A stretch of 40,562 nucleotides of DNA from Spirochaetota bacterium (GTDB lineage: Bacteria; Spirochaetota; JAGLSM01; JAKPMW01). Position numbers and translations under genes: made by a program. Each line of letters starts with the position of its first letter. Positions within the stretch are counted from its first letter, which is position 1. This document shows, piece after piece, positions 1 through 8,481 of this stretch. A model generated the notes under the pieces. It saw only the letters and a list, made by a program, of their open reading frames with translations. It ran no database searches and was not told the DNA's origin. Where the stretch lies: the NCBI GenBank assembly GCA_031283155.1, contig JAITCI010000010.1, positions 1 to 40,562 of the forward strand, written 5' to 3'.

Positions 1-76
1 ATTCCCGGGCGTATGCAGGTTGCGTATTTCCGGGAATTTACGGAAAACAAAATTCTTCAGGAAGGGAGTCTCAAAT

Positions 77-1147
77 ATGAGGAGTGCGTACAGTGTTTTG
101 CTTTGTCTTTTCCTCATCATGATGGTTTTCGGCTGCAGCGATGATGCAGAGCCGTATGGGGGGTTGACTCCGCGGCCGGTTAAAACCGGAGTATTAAACG
201 TCATGACGTTTAACGTAGAGGATTGCGACGGGGGGTATGCAGGTACCGAGGTACAGAGTGTTTTGGACAGCAGAGCCCTGGAAATTGTGGACATCATCAA
301 AGACAAAAATATCGATGTTGTTGTTTTCCAGGAAATTCAGCCCGGAAGCGGTACCCACGACAAATACGGCGACGATTCCCGTTCTTCCAACGGCGATGTG
401 AGTACCATGAACCGCGCGTTCATCAAGCGGGATTATATTATGCCATACTACGCTTTTAACAGCGCCGGCAGCATTCGCCGCGACTTCATCGCCGTTTGGA
501 GCAAGATACGGCCAACCGGGATAGTCTCTGTATTCCCGACCGACGGCGGGTTTGATCCCTCCACCGGCAACAAGTATCGCCCCTCGCGCCCGATTCTGCG
601 TTTCCGTGTACAGCATGGCAGCCACGATATCTGGTTCTATGGGTGCCACCTTAAATCCAACTCGGGCGGCGTGATCGAGCAAAACGCCGGAAACAGGCGC
701 GCGCAGGCCTTCCATCTCGCGCGTTATATCATGCGCAACCAGAATCCCGAGAAGGATCTCATCGTTATTCTTGGCGACATGAATACCATGGAAGAGGATT
801 ACGACGCAAAGAGCGGGAATGCCACCATGGATTTTCTCTGCCTGCGCTACGACAATCCCTTTAACCTCGCGAATGATTTCATTCCCGTTAACCTGAACGA
901 GATCGGCGCGGTCACAAACAGCCCCGTTCCGCTCTGGGGCGCAGGCACCCTGGGTACAACCCATCCCGGTTCCGATAACGGAACAGGCTATTCCGACGCA
1001 ACTTTTGATCATATCCTGGTATCGCCCACTATCTATAACGGCGGCTACTATGCGCCGGGGTCGATTAACATCATTCGCAAAAGCAGGCGTTTTGGCGGCG
1101 GTCCGGCCGACCATTTCCCTGTAATGCTTACACTTACAAATCTGTAG
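77..1147 (+). CDS. Surface lipoprotein, endonuclease/exonuclease/phosphatase-family hydrolase
   Basis: Predicted lipoprotein of 356 residues with a signal peptide ending in VFGC (Cys20). The rest is an endonuclease/exonuclease/phosphatase (DNase I-like) fold with all expected active-site motifs visible in order: TFNVED near the start, VFQEIQ (metal-binding Glu), GCHLKSN, LGDMNT, FDHILVS and ADHFPV at the C-terminus. It should therefore be an active metal-dependent phosphodiesterase, probably a nuclease, outside the inner membrane. DNA, RNA and phospholipid substrates cannot be told apart from sequence. An in-frame ATG at 20 exists, but the ATG at 77 has a GGGAG ribosome site and starts the signal peptide directly. 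It leads a run with two OB-fold-like lipoproteins and a porin, which suggests extracellular substrate processing. Confidence 0.85.
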   Translation: MRSAYSVLLCLFLIMMVFGCSDDAEPYGGLTPRPVKTGVLNVMTFNVEDCDGGYAGTEVQSVLDSRALEIVDIIKDKNIDVVVFQEIQPGSGTHDKYGDDSRSSNGDVSTMNRAFIKRDYIMPYYAFNSAGSIRRDFIAVWSKIRPTGIVSVFPTDGGFDPSTGNKYRPSRPILRFRVQHGSHDIWFYGCHLKSNSGGVIEQNAGNRRAQAFHLARYIMRNQNPEKDLIVILGDMNTMEEDYDAKSGNATMDFLCLRYDNPFNLANDFIPVNLNEIGAVTNSPVPLWGAGTLGTTHPGSDNGTGYSDATFDHILVSPTIYNGGYYAPGSINIIRKSRRFGGGPADHFPVMLTLTNL

Positions 1148-1169
1148 CGGAAGGGAGGAAAAGAAGATT

Positions 1170-2831
1170 ATGAAAACAACGCATTTCATGCTTTGCCTTG
1201 CAGGCGCAGTGCTGCTGGTGTTTATGGCTGCCGCATGCGGCAGCGACGCCAACAGCATCTTTAACACCAAAACCTCAAAGTCCTATATTCGCTCGATTGA
1301 TTTCAGAACAATACGTACGGCAGCGCCTGCGGTCATTAACGGTATTACGCGAACGAACCTCTCAAAATACGATTACGAGTTCGACAAAACCGTTCTTGAA
1401 TATACCATTCTGGTGCAGGGCGAACCGGAAACAGCCACGCTGAACATCGTACCCGACAGCACGGATATCGACGCTGTATACACGGTCTTTGACGTCAATA
1501 TCGGCGAGACTCTGGCTGCGGCGAATGTGGATTTCAGCTCAGCGAATGAAGCGCTTTCGGGACAGGATTATTCCGTCAACATCAACAGAGCGAAAGACAC
1601 AATAGTGGCGGTCAAGGCGAAGTCCCGCGGCGCAGGCGATCAGGAAACGATCTATACTCTTCGTTTCCGGAACGCGCATAAGGATATGAGTTTAAAAAGT
1701 CTGATCCCGTGGCATCCGCAGCCCACCTTTCGGGCAAGCTACAGTCATTTGGAACCCTACTACAACGCCAGGATTTCGGATTATTCTCTGACGTTCCTGT
1801 CGCCTCAAATGCAGCTACTGGCTGTGCCGAATAACCAATATATCGAATTGCGGTACCAGGAGGGCGGAGTGCCTACAGCAGGAACATTGGTTCCATATCA
1901 AACGACTGATGTTTACCAGGGATTTTTGATAAACCGGAATTTTCCGGACGCGATGACGATAAATTATACTCTGCTCATCAAGTCTGAGGACAGGCAGGAA
2001 GAACGTACGCTCCATGTGCAGTATACGCGAACGAAGTTTGTGTATACCGGAGACCTCTGGAGTTTTACCACCGAACCCTATGCTTTTGACGGCGGAATCA
2101 AAACGCTGAAAGACAACATAAAAAGCAAAAGGGAAGCCGATCAATTCTTTTACTCAGAGACTGATCCGATCCGCATCAGGGGAGTTGTTACAGGGCTTGG
2201 GTTTGGTTTTCCAAGATTTGTCCCATACCCCGGTGAACCTGAAGTGGCCATGATGCCGGTATTCGTGCTTGAAGACGCGAACGACGGGATTCTTGTGGCG
2301 TATCAAAAGCCGGAGTTTGCGCCGGCCGACCCGGAAGCGACTTTTTCCTTTGGGGATATCATTGAGGTTTCGATACTCCATGGTATGTATCACTATAATG
2401 AGCCCGTCGCCGTATGGGATCATACCGACAATGTCGCGCGCGTTGGGCGTGTAGACAGTTTACACTATATGCCGGTAGTCGTTACCGACTGCTTCGAATA
2501 CCCCTACGACTCCCAAAACGCTGTCCACAGGGCTAAGCGCGACAGGCTGCAGGGCAAAATGCTGGGCTGCCGCGGATGGAGCGGGCGCAGGTCGTCGGGA
2601 GGCTCCAATGAGCCTGCCTGGGTATCATACTATATGGTGCCTACTGCTGCTGACGCAGGATCCGGGCAGGGCTATAATTTCCAGGTTCGCGGACATAATT
2701 GGCTGGAGGGCGATAGTTGGTATGCCTTGCTTGCGGACGGCGAAGAACACACCTTTTATGGGCCGGCGTTTTTCAGCTCAAGCGTAATGTACCTGAATGT
2801 TTTTCATCCGGGTATGATCGACACCCACTAA
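1170..2831 (+). CDS. Lipoprotein with cadherin-like beta-sandwich and OB-fold-like region
   Basis: Lipoprotein of 553 residues; signal peptide MKTTHFMLCLAG..., lipobox AAAC with Cys23. Two beta-rich segments follow, the second with the pattern of cadherin-like beta-sandwich repeats (SLKSLIPWHPQPTF, then YNARISDYSL). After a YAFDGGIKTL motif near residue 308 comes a stretch reading IRGVVTG...VFVLEDANDGILVAY...FGDIIEVSI, which looks like the OB fold found beside extracellular nucleases of the YhcR/ExeM type. The ribosome site GGGAGG stands just before the ATG. It lies 22 bases behind the nuclease-like gene and ahead of a paralogue. No catalytic motif is visible, so a binding or scaffolding role on the cell surface is inferred. 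Confidence 0.75.
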   Translation: MKTTHFMLCLAGAVLLVFMAAACGSDANSIFNTKTSKSYIRSIDFRTIRTAAPAVINGITRTNLSKYDYEFDKTVLEYTILVQGEPETATLNIVPDSTDIDAVYTVFDVNIGETLAAANVDFSSANEALSGQDYSVNINRAKDTIVAVKAKSRGAGDQETIYTLRFRNAHKDMSLKSLIPWHPQPTFRASYSHLEPYYNARISDYSLTFLSPQMQLLAVPNNQYIELRYQEGGVPTAGTLVPYQTTDVYQGFLINRNFPDAMTINYTLLIKSEDRQEERTLHVQYTRTKFVYTGDLWSFTTEPYAFDGGIKTLKDNIKSKREADQFFYSETDPIRIRGVVTGLGFGFPRFVPYPGEPEVAMMPVFVLEDANDGILVAYQKPEFAPADPEATFSFGDIIEVSILHGMYHYNEPVAVWDHTDNVARVGRVDSLHYMPVVVTDCFEYPYDSQNAVHRAKRDRLQGKMLGCRGWSGRRSSGGSNEPAWVSYYMVPTAADAGSGQGYNFQVRGHNWLEGDSWYALLADGEEHTFYGPAFFSSSVMYLNVFHPGMIDTH

Positions 2832-2884
2832 AGATCTAAGAGGAAGTCTTCATGGAAAAATTCAAATCAAAGGAGAGAGCACAA

Positions 2885-4879
2885 GTGGCACGAAAAATGA
2901 TTTTTCGTTTACTTGCTCTGGGTCTTCTGCTTGGAGGGGCTGTGTGCATTGGCTGCACGACCGACCCGCTTATTATGGGACCCAATGGCGATTCACGGTT
3001 GCGCGAGATAACGTTTTTGAACAGAACGCTCGATCCTCCGTTCAACCCAACGAAAACGAAATACAGTATATACGAAGGCGGGGATCAGCAGGTTATTGGT
3101 TTTATGAAAACCTTTATGTTCCACTCCAGATTCACCTTAAACGGCCAGTCGGTCAGGATGCAAACCAACATATATGCGCTTCCCGATATGACCGATCTCA
3201 CCAAATATTTCACCAATGCGCAGGGGGGGATGGACCTGGGGACAGATCGCAGATGTATTATTGAAGTGACCGCCCAGGACGGAAACAAACGCGAATACAG
3301 GATTGATATGCGGGGAAACAACGCAGACGCGCGCATCAAGGATATTCGGGCTACGCATTCGACCAGTACGATGATTCTGCGGCATGCATTCAGGGACGGC
3401 GGCGGTCCGTATTATTCGGTGAGCGGCAAAGAGGAGACAAATGTAATCGAGATATCTGTAGGAGAAACGACAGCGGATATTACCATTGAAAAATCTTTTG
3501 CCGGCGCAAAACTATATTTTGACGGCAATACCGTTGAATCCGGGGTAGGGCAAGCCGCAGTCGATCTGCAGTTAAGCGGTATCACCTCGGGCGGTACGGA
3601 ATTTGATCTGGAAATCGTATCGTCTGACGGTTCTACAACGAACCACAAGACTCTCCTTGCCTATCAGTATCCGGTTACTTCCGACGCCCGCATAATCGAT
3701 ATGGAAGTCCATTCAGGAGGCAAAAAGCTTACATTCCTGCCGCATTTTGACTACAACGGCGCTCTCTCGTGGTCAACAAACCGGAGAGCCAATAACGTAG
3801 GCGCTCTGGCGGCAGGCGACCCCACAATAATTACAGAAGCGATGGTCGTCATCCTGGATGATGCAGACAGAGTGAGCATCAGCGGCAAGCTCATGTATTC
3901 TGACACGACTTTGGAAACCCGCATGAGCAACCAGCTGGCGCCCAGGGGTTCCTATAGCCCTACCATGCAGTATTTGGTGCTTGTTCCCAGGCCGGATATA
4001 ACCATTCAGCAAGCTCCCGGCAGTGTTGATTTTACCATCCCCGAATTTACGGTAAATCAGGGGGACAGATTAACTATCGCGGCTTCCAAAGGCGGCAAAA
4101 CCATTATTTATGTTTTTGAATTCCGTTTGTATACGCATGAAAGTTACGGTTTTGACGGCGGGATACGCGAGCTGCAGCGGCTTTGTTACCTCTTTACGGA
4201 TACAACCGGCAAGGGTATATCCAGCACCATAACGGGTGTTATCTCTATGCTCAACATCTACCCGGATGGTATCGGGCGCGAGGGATGGTTCATGGAGGAT
4301 GGGCAATACGGCCTCTACTGCTGGACCTATAACGGGTATCCGGAAGCTTCGCGGCCGGGACATATTCAGGTTGGGCAAAGAATCCGTATGCAGGTAGACG
4401 TCGTCAAACTCTGGCAGAATATGCCTGAGGTTACGGAAACGCCGCCAACGAAAACGGAACCACTGGACGATAAGGTTCGTCGGCCGGTGTCGTACATCAG
4501 CGCAAATATGCTGGCGTTTGAGGGTATCCGCCATCTCGGACGCCTGATGCGCTTCAGCACCGAGGAAGGAGGGGCACCGCTGGCCAGCGACTTTGACGCG
4601 AATGGCATTGGCGCTTTGGATTCGGTAAAGAACTATATGTTCTATTTGCCCTACACGAAAACCCTGGCAAGCCTGTACCCGCAAACAGGATTTAACTGGT
4701 ACAAATATTCTGCGGATGCCGCACAAACAGTTGCCGACGGGAAGAAAACCGTTGTGATTACGCACGTGACTGAATACATGAAGGCCGGGCAGCAGGGCGT
4801 ATTTTATGGACCGATGTTCATGGACGCAGAAGGATCAACCATGATAGTCAAGGATAAGTATTATATAGTTGTACCGTGA
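2885..4879 (+). CDS. Lipoprotein with cadherin-like repeats and OB-fold-like region, paralogue of upstream gene
   Basis: About 664 residues, lipobox CIGC (Cys24 from this start). Cadherin-like beta-sandwich patterns are clear: LREITFLNRTLDPPFNP followed by KYSIYEGG, then ARIKDIRATH and ARIIDMEVHS at the start of later repeats. Near residue 418 the motif YGFDGGIREL matches YAFDGGIKTL in the preceding gene, and is again followed by an OB-like stretch (ITGVISM, WFMEDGQYGLYCW, VGQRIRMQVDVV). Both proteins end with an FYGP motif. The start is uncertain: ATG at 2852 is possible, but GTG at 2885 has the better AGGAGA site and gives a normal short signal-peptide n-region. Function unknown; a partner of the nuclease-like lipoprotein is an inference from order and shared folds. 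Confidence 0.72.
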   Translation: MARKMIFRLLALGLLLGGAVCIGCTTDPLIMGPNGDSRLREITFLNRTLDPPFNPTKTKYSIYEGGDQQVIGFMKTFMFHSRFTLNGQSVRMQTNIYALPDMTDLTKYFTNAQGGMDLGTDRRCIIEVTAQDGNKREYRIDMRGNNADARIKDIRATHSTSTMILRHAFRDGGGPYYSVSGKEETNVIEISVGETTADITIEKSFAGAKLYFDGNTVESGVGQAAVDLQLSGITSGGTEFDLEIVSSDGSTTNHKTLLAYQYPVTSDARIIDMEVHSGGKKLTFLPHFDYNGALSWSTNRRANNVGALAAGDPTIITEAMVVILDDADRVSISGKLMYSDTTLETRMSNQLAPRGSYSPTMQYLVLVPRPDITIQQAPGSVDFTIPEFTVNQGDRLTIAASKGGKTIIYVFEFRLYTHESYGFDGGIRELQRLCYLFTDTTGKGISSTITGVISMLNIYPDGIGREGWFMEDGQYGLYCWTYNGYPEASRPGHIQVGQRIRMQVDVVKLWQNMPEVTETPPTKTEPLDDKVRRPVSYISANMLAFEGIRHLGRLMRFSTEEGGAPLASDFDANGIGALDSVKNYMFYLPYTKTLASLYPQTGFNWYKYSADAAQTVADGKKTVVITHVTEYMKAGQQGVFYGPMFMDAEGSTMIVKDKYYIVVP

Positions 4880-4899
4880 TCAGCAGTCAGAGATTACAG

Positions 4900-4927
4900 T
4901 TGCACAATGCAGCACAACACTTATAAC
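4900..4927 (+). promoter_or_regulatory. Possible sigma70-type promoter before the porin gene
   Basis: TTGCAC (4900-4905) and TATAAC (4922-4927) are separated by 16 bases. A transcript from here would begin only about nine bases before the porin ATG, cutting into its ribosome site, so this could be chance. Confidence 0.3.
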
Positions 4928-4942
4928 CTACGGAGGAATTAC

Positions 4943-6115
4943 ATGAAAAAGCTTTCAGTAATCTTGGGACTGCTTCTGGTCATGGGTATTTCAGGATATG
5001 CAATGGCTGCGGATGATTTTGCGCCCTGGGTAGGTATTCGCGGAAGTTATCAGGCTACGTTTGAGCAAAGGCTCTTTAATGATATTGTAAACTTTGATGG
5101 CACCACCACGAAGGTGGACAGCGAATCGCAATTCCTTGTGCCGCGCGCCCGCATAGGTGTTGACGGCAGACTGCTTGAGGATCTCTATTTCTGCGCCGAG
5201 TTTGACGGACGCTACACAAGCAGTGGCCGCGGAACCCTGCTGCGGTACGCCTATGTGCGCTGGGATTTTCTGAAAAATGATTCCATGCTGAACCAGCTTG
5301 AGATGGGCGCTATCACAACCACCTTCGCGCGCGGTCTCTCCGGTACCGAGTATGCCTTTATCAATTACGACATTTGCACGGTTCTCGATTCCTATCAGTA
5401 TGGCGTACAGTACAGGGGGTCGTTTGCAAACAAGTTAATCGATGTTTACCTTTCCGTTAACAACGGTACCGGGCTTACCTCGCTTAATGTTGGCAGCGGA
5501 CTTCAGTATGTTGGCCGTATTGAGATTACGCCTTTTGGCGGCGATTATAAGGATCTTCGGGAGGGAAGTACCGGAAAAACCGTTAAGGACGGAGGTTCAT
5601 TCCTTACGATATCGGCAGCCGCCGCTCTCGACAATAAAGCGCGCACCGACGATTTCGGGTATACGGCCGAGTATTACAAAAGCCAGCATCTCCTCGCGGA
5701 CATTACTTTTAAAGTCGGCGGCATCTCCTTCTTTGCGCAGGGAGTATATAATGCCTACGACGCCCTTGAGGATGGAACCTATTGGGGCGGTATTGACCGC
5801 AATATTGAGAAATCCTATGGCGGGTTTGCGCAGCTCGGGTATAACCTGGGCGCTTTCGGTCTGATTGAGCTTGAACCGATGGTAAAATTTGAATACTGGA
5901 ACGATGTGGCCAATGAGGGCTTTGGACCGCAGGATACCATCAAGCAGGATTTCGCGGTGGGGATTAACTGGTATCTTAAAGAACACGATCTGAAGCTGAA
6001 CGCCGAGTTCCGTCATATTCTGAAGGATGAAAAGGTATATGCGGTAAAGGCGCCGTGCGATAATTATATCGGCGTTCGCATGACCCATAAGTTTGGCGCA
6101 AAAGTTCCTCTCTGA
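4943..6115 (+). CDS. Outer membrane beta-barrel porin
   Basis: 390 residues with a standard Sec signal peptide (MKKLSVILGLLLVMG..., cleavage after AMA). The mature part alternates polar and hydrophobic residues with many aromatic residues, as in transmembrane beta strands (FLVPRARIGVDGRL, YFCAEFDGRY, LRYAYVRWDF, LNAEFRHIL, YIGVRMTHKF). This resembles phosphate-selective porin O/P-type barrels; I cannot assign a substrate. The ATG at 4943 is chosen over an in-frame ATG at 4907 because it has a GGAGGA site and begins the signal peptide. A strong terminator follows, so this is the last gene of the left cluster, and it may provide the outer membrane channel for products released by the upstream surface proteins (inference). 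Confidence 0.8.
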   Translation: MKKLSVILGLLLVMGISGYAMAADDFAPWVGIRGSYQATFEQRLFNDIVNFDGTTTKVDSESQFLVPRARIGVDGRLLEDLYFCAEFDGRYTSSGRGTLLRYAYVRWDFLKNDSMLNQLEMGAITTTFARGLSGTEYAFINYDICTVLDSYQYGVQYRGSFANKLIDVYLSVNNGTGLTSLNVGSGLQYVGRIEITPFGGDYKDLREGSTGKTVKDGGSFLTISAAAALDNKARTDDFGYTAEYYKSQHLLADITFKVGGISFFAQGVYNAYDALEDGTYWGGIDRNIEKSYGGFAQLGYNLGAFGLIELEPMVKFEYWNDVANEGFGPQDTIKQDFAVGINWYLKEHDLKLNAEFRHILKDEKVYAVKAPCDNYIGVRMTHKFGAKVPL

Positions 6116-6136
6116 TAACAAGAGCGTGAAAAACGG

Positions 6137-6173
6137 AAAGACCCGGTGCTGCCAGGCATCGGGTCTTTTTTTG
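6137..6173 (+). terminator. Rho-independent terminator after the porin gene
   Basis: A 12-pair stem (6138-6149 with 6156-6167, one G-U pair) with a six-base loop runs into a tract of seven or more T. It closes the lipoprotein-porin cluster. Confidence 0.9.
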
Positions 6174-6249
6174 ATCAACAGGGCGCATAATCTTTGCTAT
6201 ATTGAACGCGCTGCTGCGGCATTCTATTTTTGATTCGATTGGAAAATAT

Positions 6250-7767
6250 ATGGCTATCGAAAAGGTTTTTTGGGCGGATGGCATCGCCGCTGAAGCAAAA
6301 GCGCGGTCATCGCAAAATTGTATCTGCACGGGTATAACCCCATCGGGCGAGATTCATATCGGAAATATGCGCGAGGTGTTAAGCGGCGAGGCTGTATACC
6401 GCGCGCTTGGAGAAAACGCGCGCTTCATTTTTTTGGGCGATAGCTATGACGCCCTGCGGCGCGTGTATCCCTTTCTTGATCCCGCGCGGTATGCGGCATA
6501 TGTTGGAAAGCCGCTCTCCGATATTCCGTGTCCATGCGGCCGGCATGAAAGCTACGCCGCGCATTTTCTCGAACCCTTTGTGGAATCGCTGCGGGTACTT
6601 GGGGTGAACGCCGAGATCCTTCTCGCGCATGAACTCTATGCAAAAGGACTCTATACCGCAGCCATTTTTACAGCTCTGGAAAAGCAGAGCGAAATCGCGG
6701 CTATTTTGCATGACGTCACCGGAAAAGAGATACGCCCGGAATGGTCGCCCGTGCACCCAAAATGCGCGAAATGCGGCAAAATCACCGACGCGCGCGTACT
6801 CAGCTATAACTGCGCCGACGCATCCATTGATTACGCTTGCGCCTGCGGGCACACGGGAAGCGCAAATGCCGCGCAGGGCGGGGCAAAGCTCACCTGGCGC
6901 GTGGATTGGCCCGCGCGCTGGAAGATACTGAATGTCACCGTCGAACCCTTTGGCAAGGATCACGCCTCGCGCGGCGGATCCTACGACACGGGAAAGCGTA
7001 TAGCGAGTGAGATTTTTGATTACGAAGCGCCCCTTCCGCTTGTGTATGAGTGGATATCGCTCAAAGGGCAGGGGGATATGTCCTCCAGCAAGGGCAATGT
7101 CATCAGCGTCGCCGATATGGCGCGCGCAGTCCCCCCTGATGTGCTGCGCTATATGATCTTCCGCGCGCAGCCCAAAAAGGCATTGGTCTTTGATCCGGGG
7201 CTTCCCCTGTTGAATCTGATCGACGAACTCGATGATCCCGAGAGCAAGATATGCGATGCGAGAGCCGCCGAATGCGCGCTGCTCGCGGGAATGCACAGGG
7301 TAGGCATTCCTTATAAGCACCTTGTTAATATTGCGCAAATCGCCGGCGAAAGCGATGAGGAGGCCTTGCGCATCATAGCGCGCGGCGGATACGCGATACA
7401 GGATGCGCAGGCGATTCGGGAACGATTACAGTACGCGCGCACCTGGCTGGAACGCTACGCCCCCGAGGATCTGAAATTCTCCGGGCAGGAGCGTCTGCCC
7501 GAAGAAGCGCGTTTGCTTTCGCCTGCCGCAAAAAGCGCGCTTTTGTATCTTGCAAACAAATTTACGGACGATATGGACGCGAACGCGCTGCATGGCCTCT
7601 TTTATGAGGCGCAAGCCGAGTGCAATATCCCTGCGCAGGAGATATTTGAAGCCTTTTATCTTGCGATGATCGGGAAGAAACGCGGTCCGCGCGCAGGCTG
7701 GTTCATACAGATCATGGGGGTTGCACCCGTCCGCGCGCGGCTTTTGGAGGCGGCTACTGCCACTTAA
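6250..7767 (+). CDS. lysS: Lysyl-tRNA synthetase, class I
   Basis: 505 residues charging tRNA-Lys in the cytoplasm. This is the class I type, unrelated to the class II enzyme of most bacteria and typical of spirochaetes, alphaproteobacteria and archaea. Seen directly: N-terminal KVFWAD, the HIGH-type motif as HIGN (residues 36-39), a zinc-ribbon-like region with CAKCGK and CACG, and the KMSKS-type motif MSSSKGN at about 277-283. The C-terminal helical domain looks complete. An in-frame TTG at 6202 is possible, but the family N-terminus fits the ATG at 6250, although its ribosome site (TTGGAAA) is weak. It stands alone after a terminator, and its 3' end overlaps the convergent HEAT-repeat gene by 14 bases. 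Confidence 0.95.
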   Translation: MAIEKVFWADGIAAEAKARSSQNCICTGITPSGEIHIGNMREVLSGEAVYRALGENARFIFLGDSYDALRRVYPFLDPARYAAYVGKPLSDIPCPCGRHESYAAHFLEPFVESLRVLGVNAEILLAHELYAKGLYTAAIFTALEKQSEIAAILHDVTGKEIRPEWSPVHPKCAKCGKITDARVLSYNCADASIDYACACGHTGSANAAQGGAKLTWRVDWPARWKILNVTVEPFGKDHASRGGSYDTGKRIASEIFDYEAPLPLVYEWISLKGQGDMSSSKGNVISVADMARAVPPDVLRYMIFRAQPKKALVFDPGLPLLNLIDELDDPESKICDARAAECALLAGMHRVGIPYKHLVNIAQIAGESDEEALRIIARGGYAIQDAQAIRERLQYARTWLERYAPEDLKFSGQERLPEEARLLSPAAKSALLYLANKFTDDMDANALHGLFYEAQAECNIPAQEIFEAFYLAMIGKKRGPRAGWFIQIMGVAPVRARLLEAATAT

Positions 7768-8404
7768 GCATTTTCATCGCGGCGACCGCAGCTTGCTGTA
7801 CATTCGCGTCCACATATCCCATTGTTAATGCCAGGAGCGCCGGGAACGCGCGCTTGTCGCCAATTATGCCCAGGGTTCTTGTGATTTCCTGCGCGAGCCG
7901 CCCATGATCCGTCAGATAGAGCAAGTCGATCAGGAAAGGAACATAATCCCCTGCTTTGAGCAAACCGAGAGCCTGCACGGCGCATATCTGCACCTGTACG
8001 TCCGTGTCGTCCCGCGCGAGTTTGGCAATTGCGGGGATAGCGGATGTTTCGCCTATACGCGCAAGCGCGAGCGCCGATTCCGCGCGTATCTTCCAAAAAT
8101 CCAGGGATCTGTTGTTTTTGGATGCAAATTTACTGAATCCGATCTGCATACCCTGAAGAAGCTCGCTGCGGATATCCTCGTTGCCCTTGTTTGAGGAACG
8201 GCCAAGGAAGCGGATCATTTTGGCGCGCACCTCAATCTGCGTGGGATCCCATGTCTGCTGATCCCGCAAAAAATCAAGGATCGGCTGGGCACCATTCGCG
8301 AAAATCACGTCGTCGAGGAGAACTTCCTGAGCCGCAAGCTCCCTTGTGCAGGGAATGAGCGCCAGGAAGAGCAGCAAGAACGATACGATGCGCTTTCTGT
8401 TCAT
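7754..8404 (-). CDS. Secreted HEAT-repeat protein
   Basis: 216 residues with a cleavable signal peptide (MNRKRIVSFLLLFLALIPC..., likely cut near LAAQ). The mature protein is made of helical repeats with the HEAT/PBS-lyase pattern: AESALALARIGETSAIPAIA, then VQICAVQALGLLKAGDYVPF, then ITRTLGIIGDKRAFPALLAL. Such repeats are protein-binding scaffolds; no enzyme motif is present. The start at 8404 has a very strong AAGGAGGGG site. A second in-frame ATG at 8455 also has a GGAGG site and would lengthen the n-region by 17 residues. It lies just behind the NeuB-family gene on the same strand, so it is probably cotranscribed. The partner is unknown. Confidence 0.8.
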   Translation of the reverse strand: MNRKRIVSFLLLFLALIPCTRELAAQEVLLDDVIFANGAQPILDFLRDQQTWDPTQIEVRAKMIRFLGRSSNKGNEDIRSELLQGMQIGFSKFASKNNRSLDFWKIRAESALALARIGETSAIPAIAKLARDDTDVQVQICAVQALGLLKAGDYVPFLIDLLYLTDHGRLAQEITRTLGIIGDKRAFPALLALTMGYVDANVQQAAVAAMKMLKWQ

Positions 8405-8481
8405 ACAAAGCCCCTCCTTTCCGATGGAACCCAATGCGTATACTCTCTTCTGCATACAATATACCTCCATAATCTTTTGGA

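Noticed and set aside
1-76. An inverted repeat ATTCCCGG/CCGGGAAT at 1-8 and 30-37
   Set aside because: Eight pairs with a 21-base loop, cut by the window edge, no T tract; too little to call a terminator or repeat.
194-1270. A 358-residue open frame on the minus strand
   Set aside because: Antisense to the EEP-family gene, with no ribosome site and no recognisable domain.
6171-6203. lysS promoter from TTGATC and TATATT
   Set aside because: The spacer of 21 bases is too long and TTGATC lies in the terminator tail, so it was not listed as a feature.
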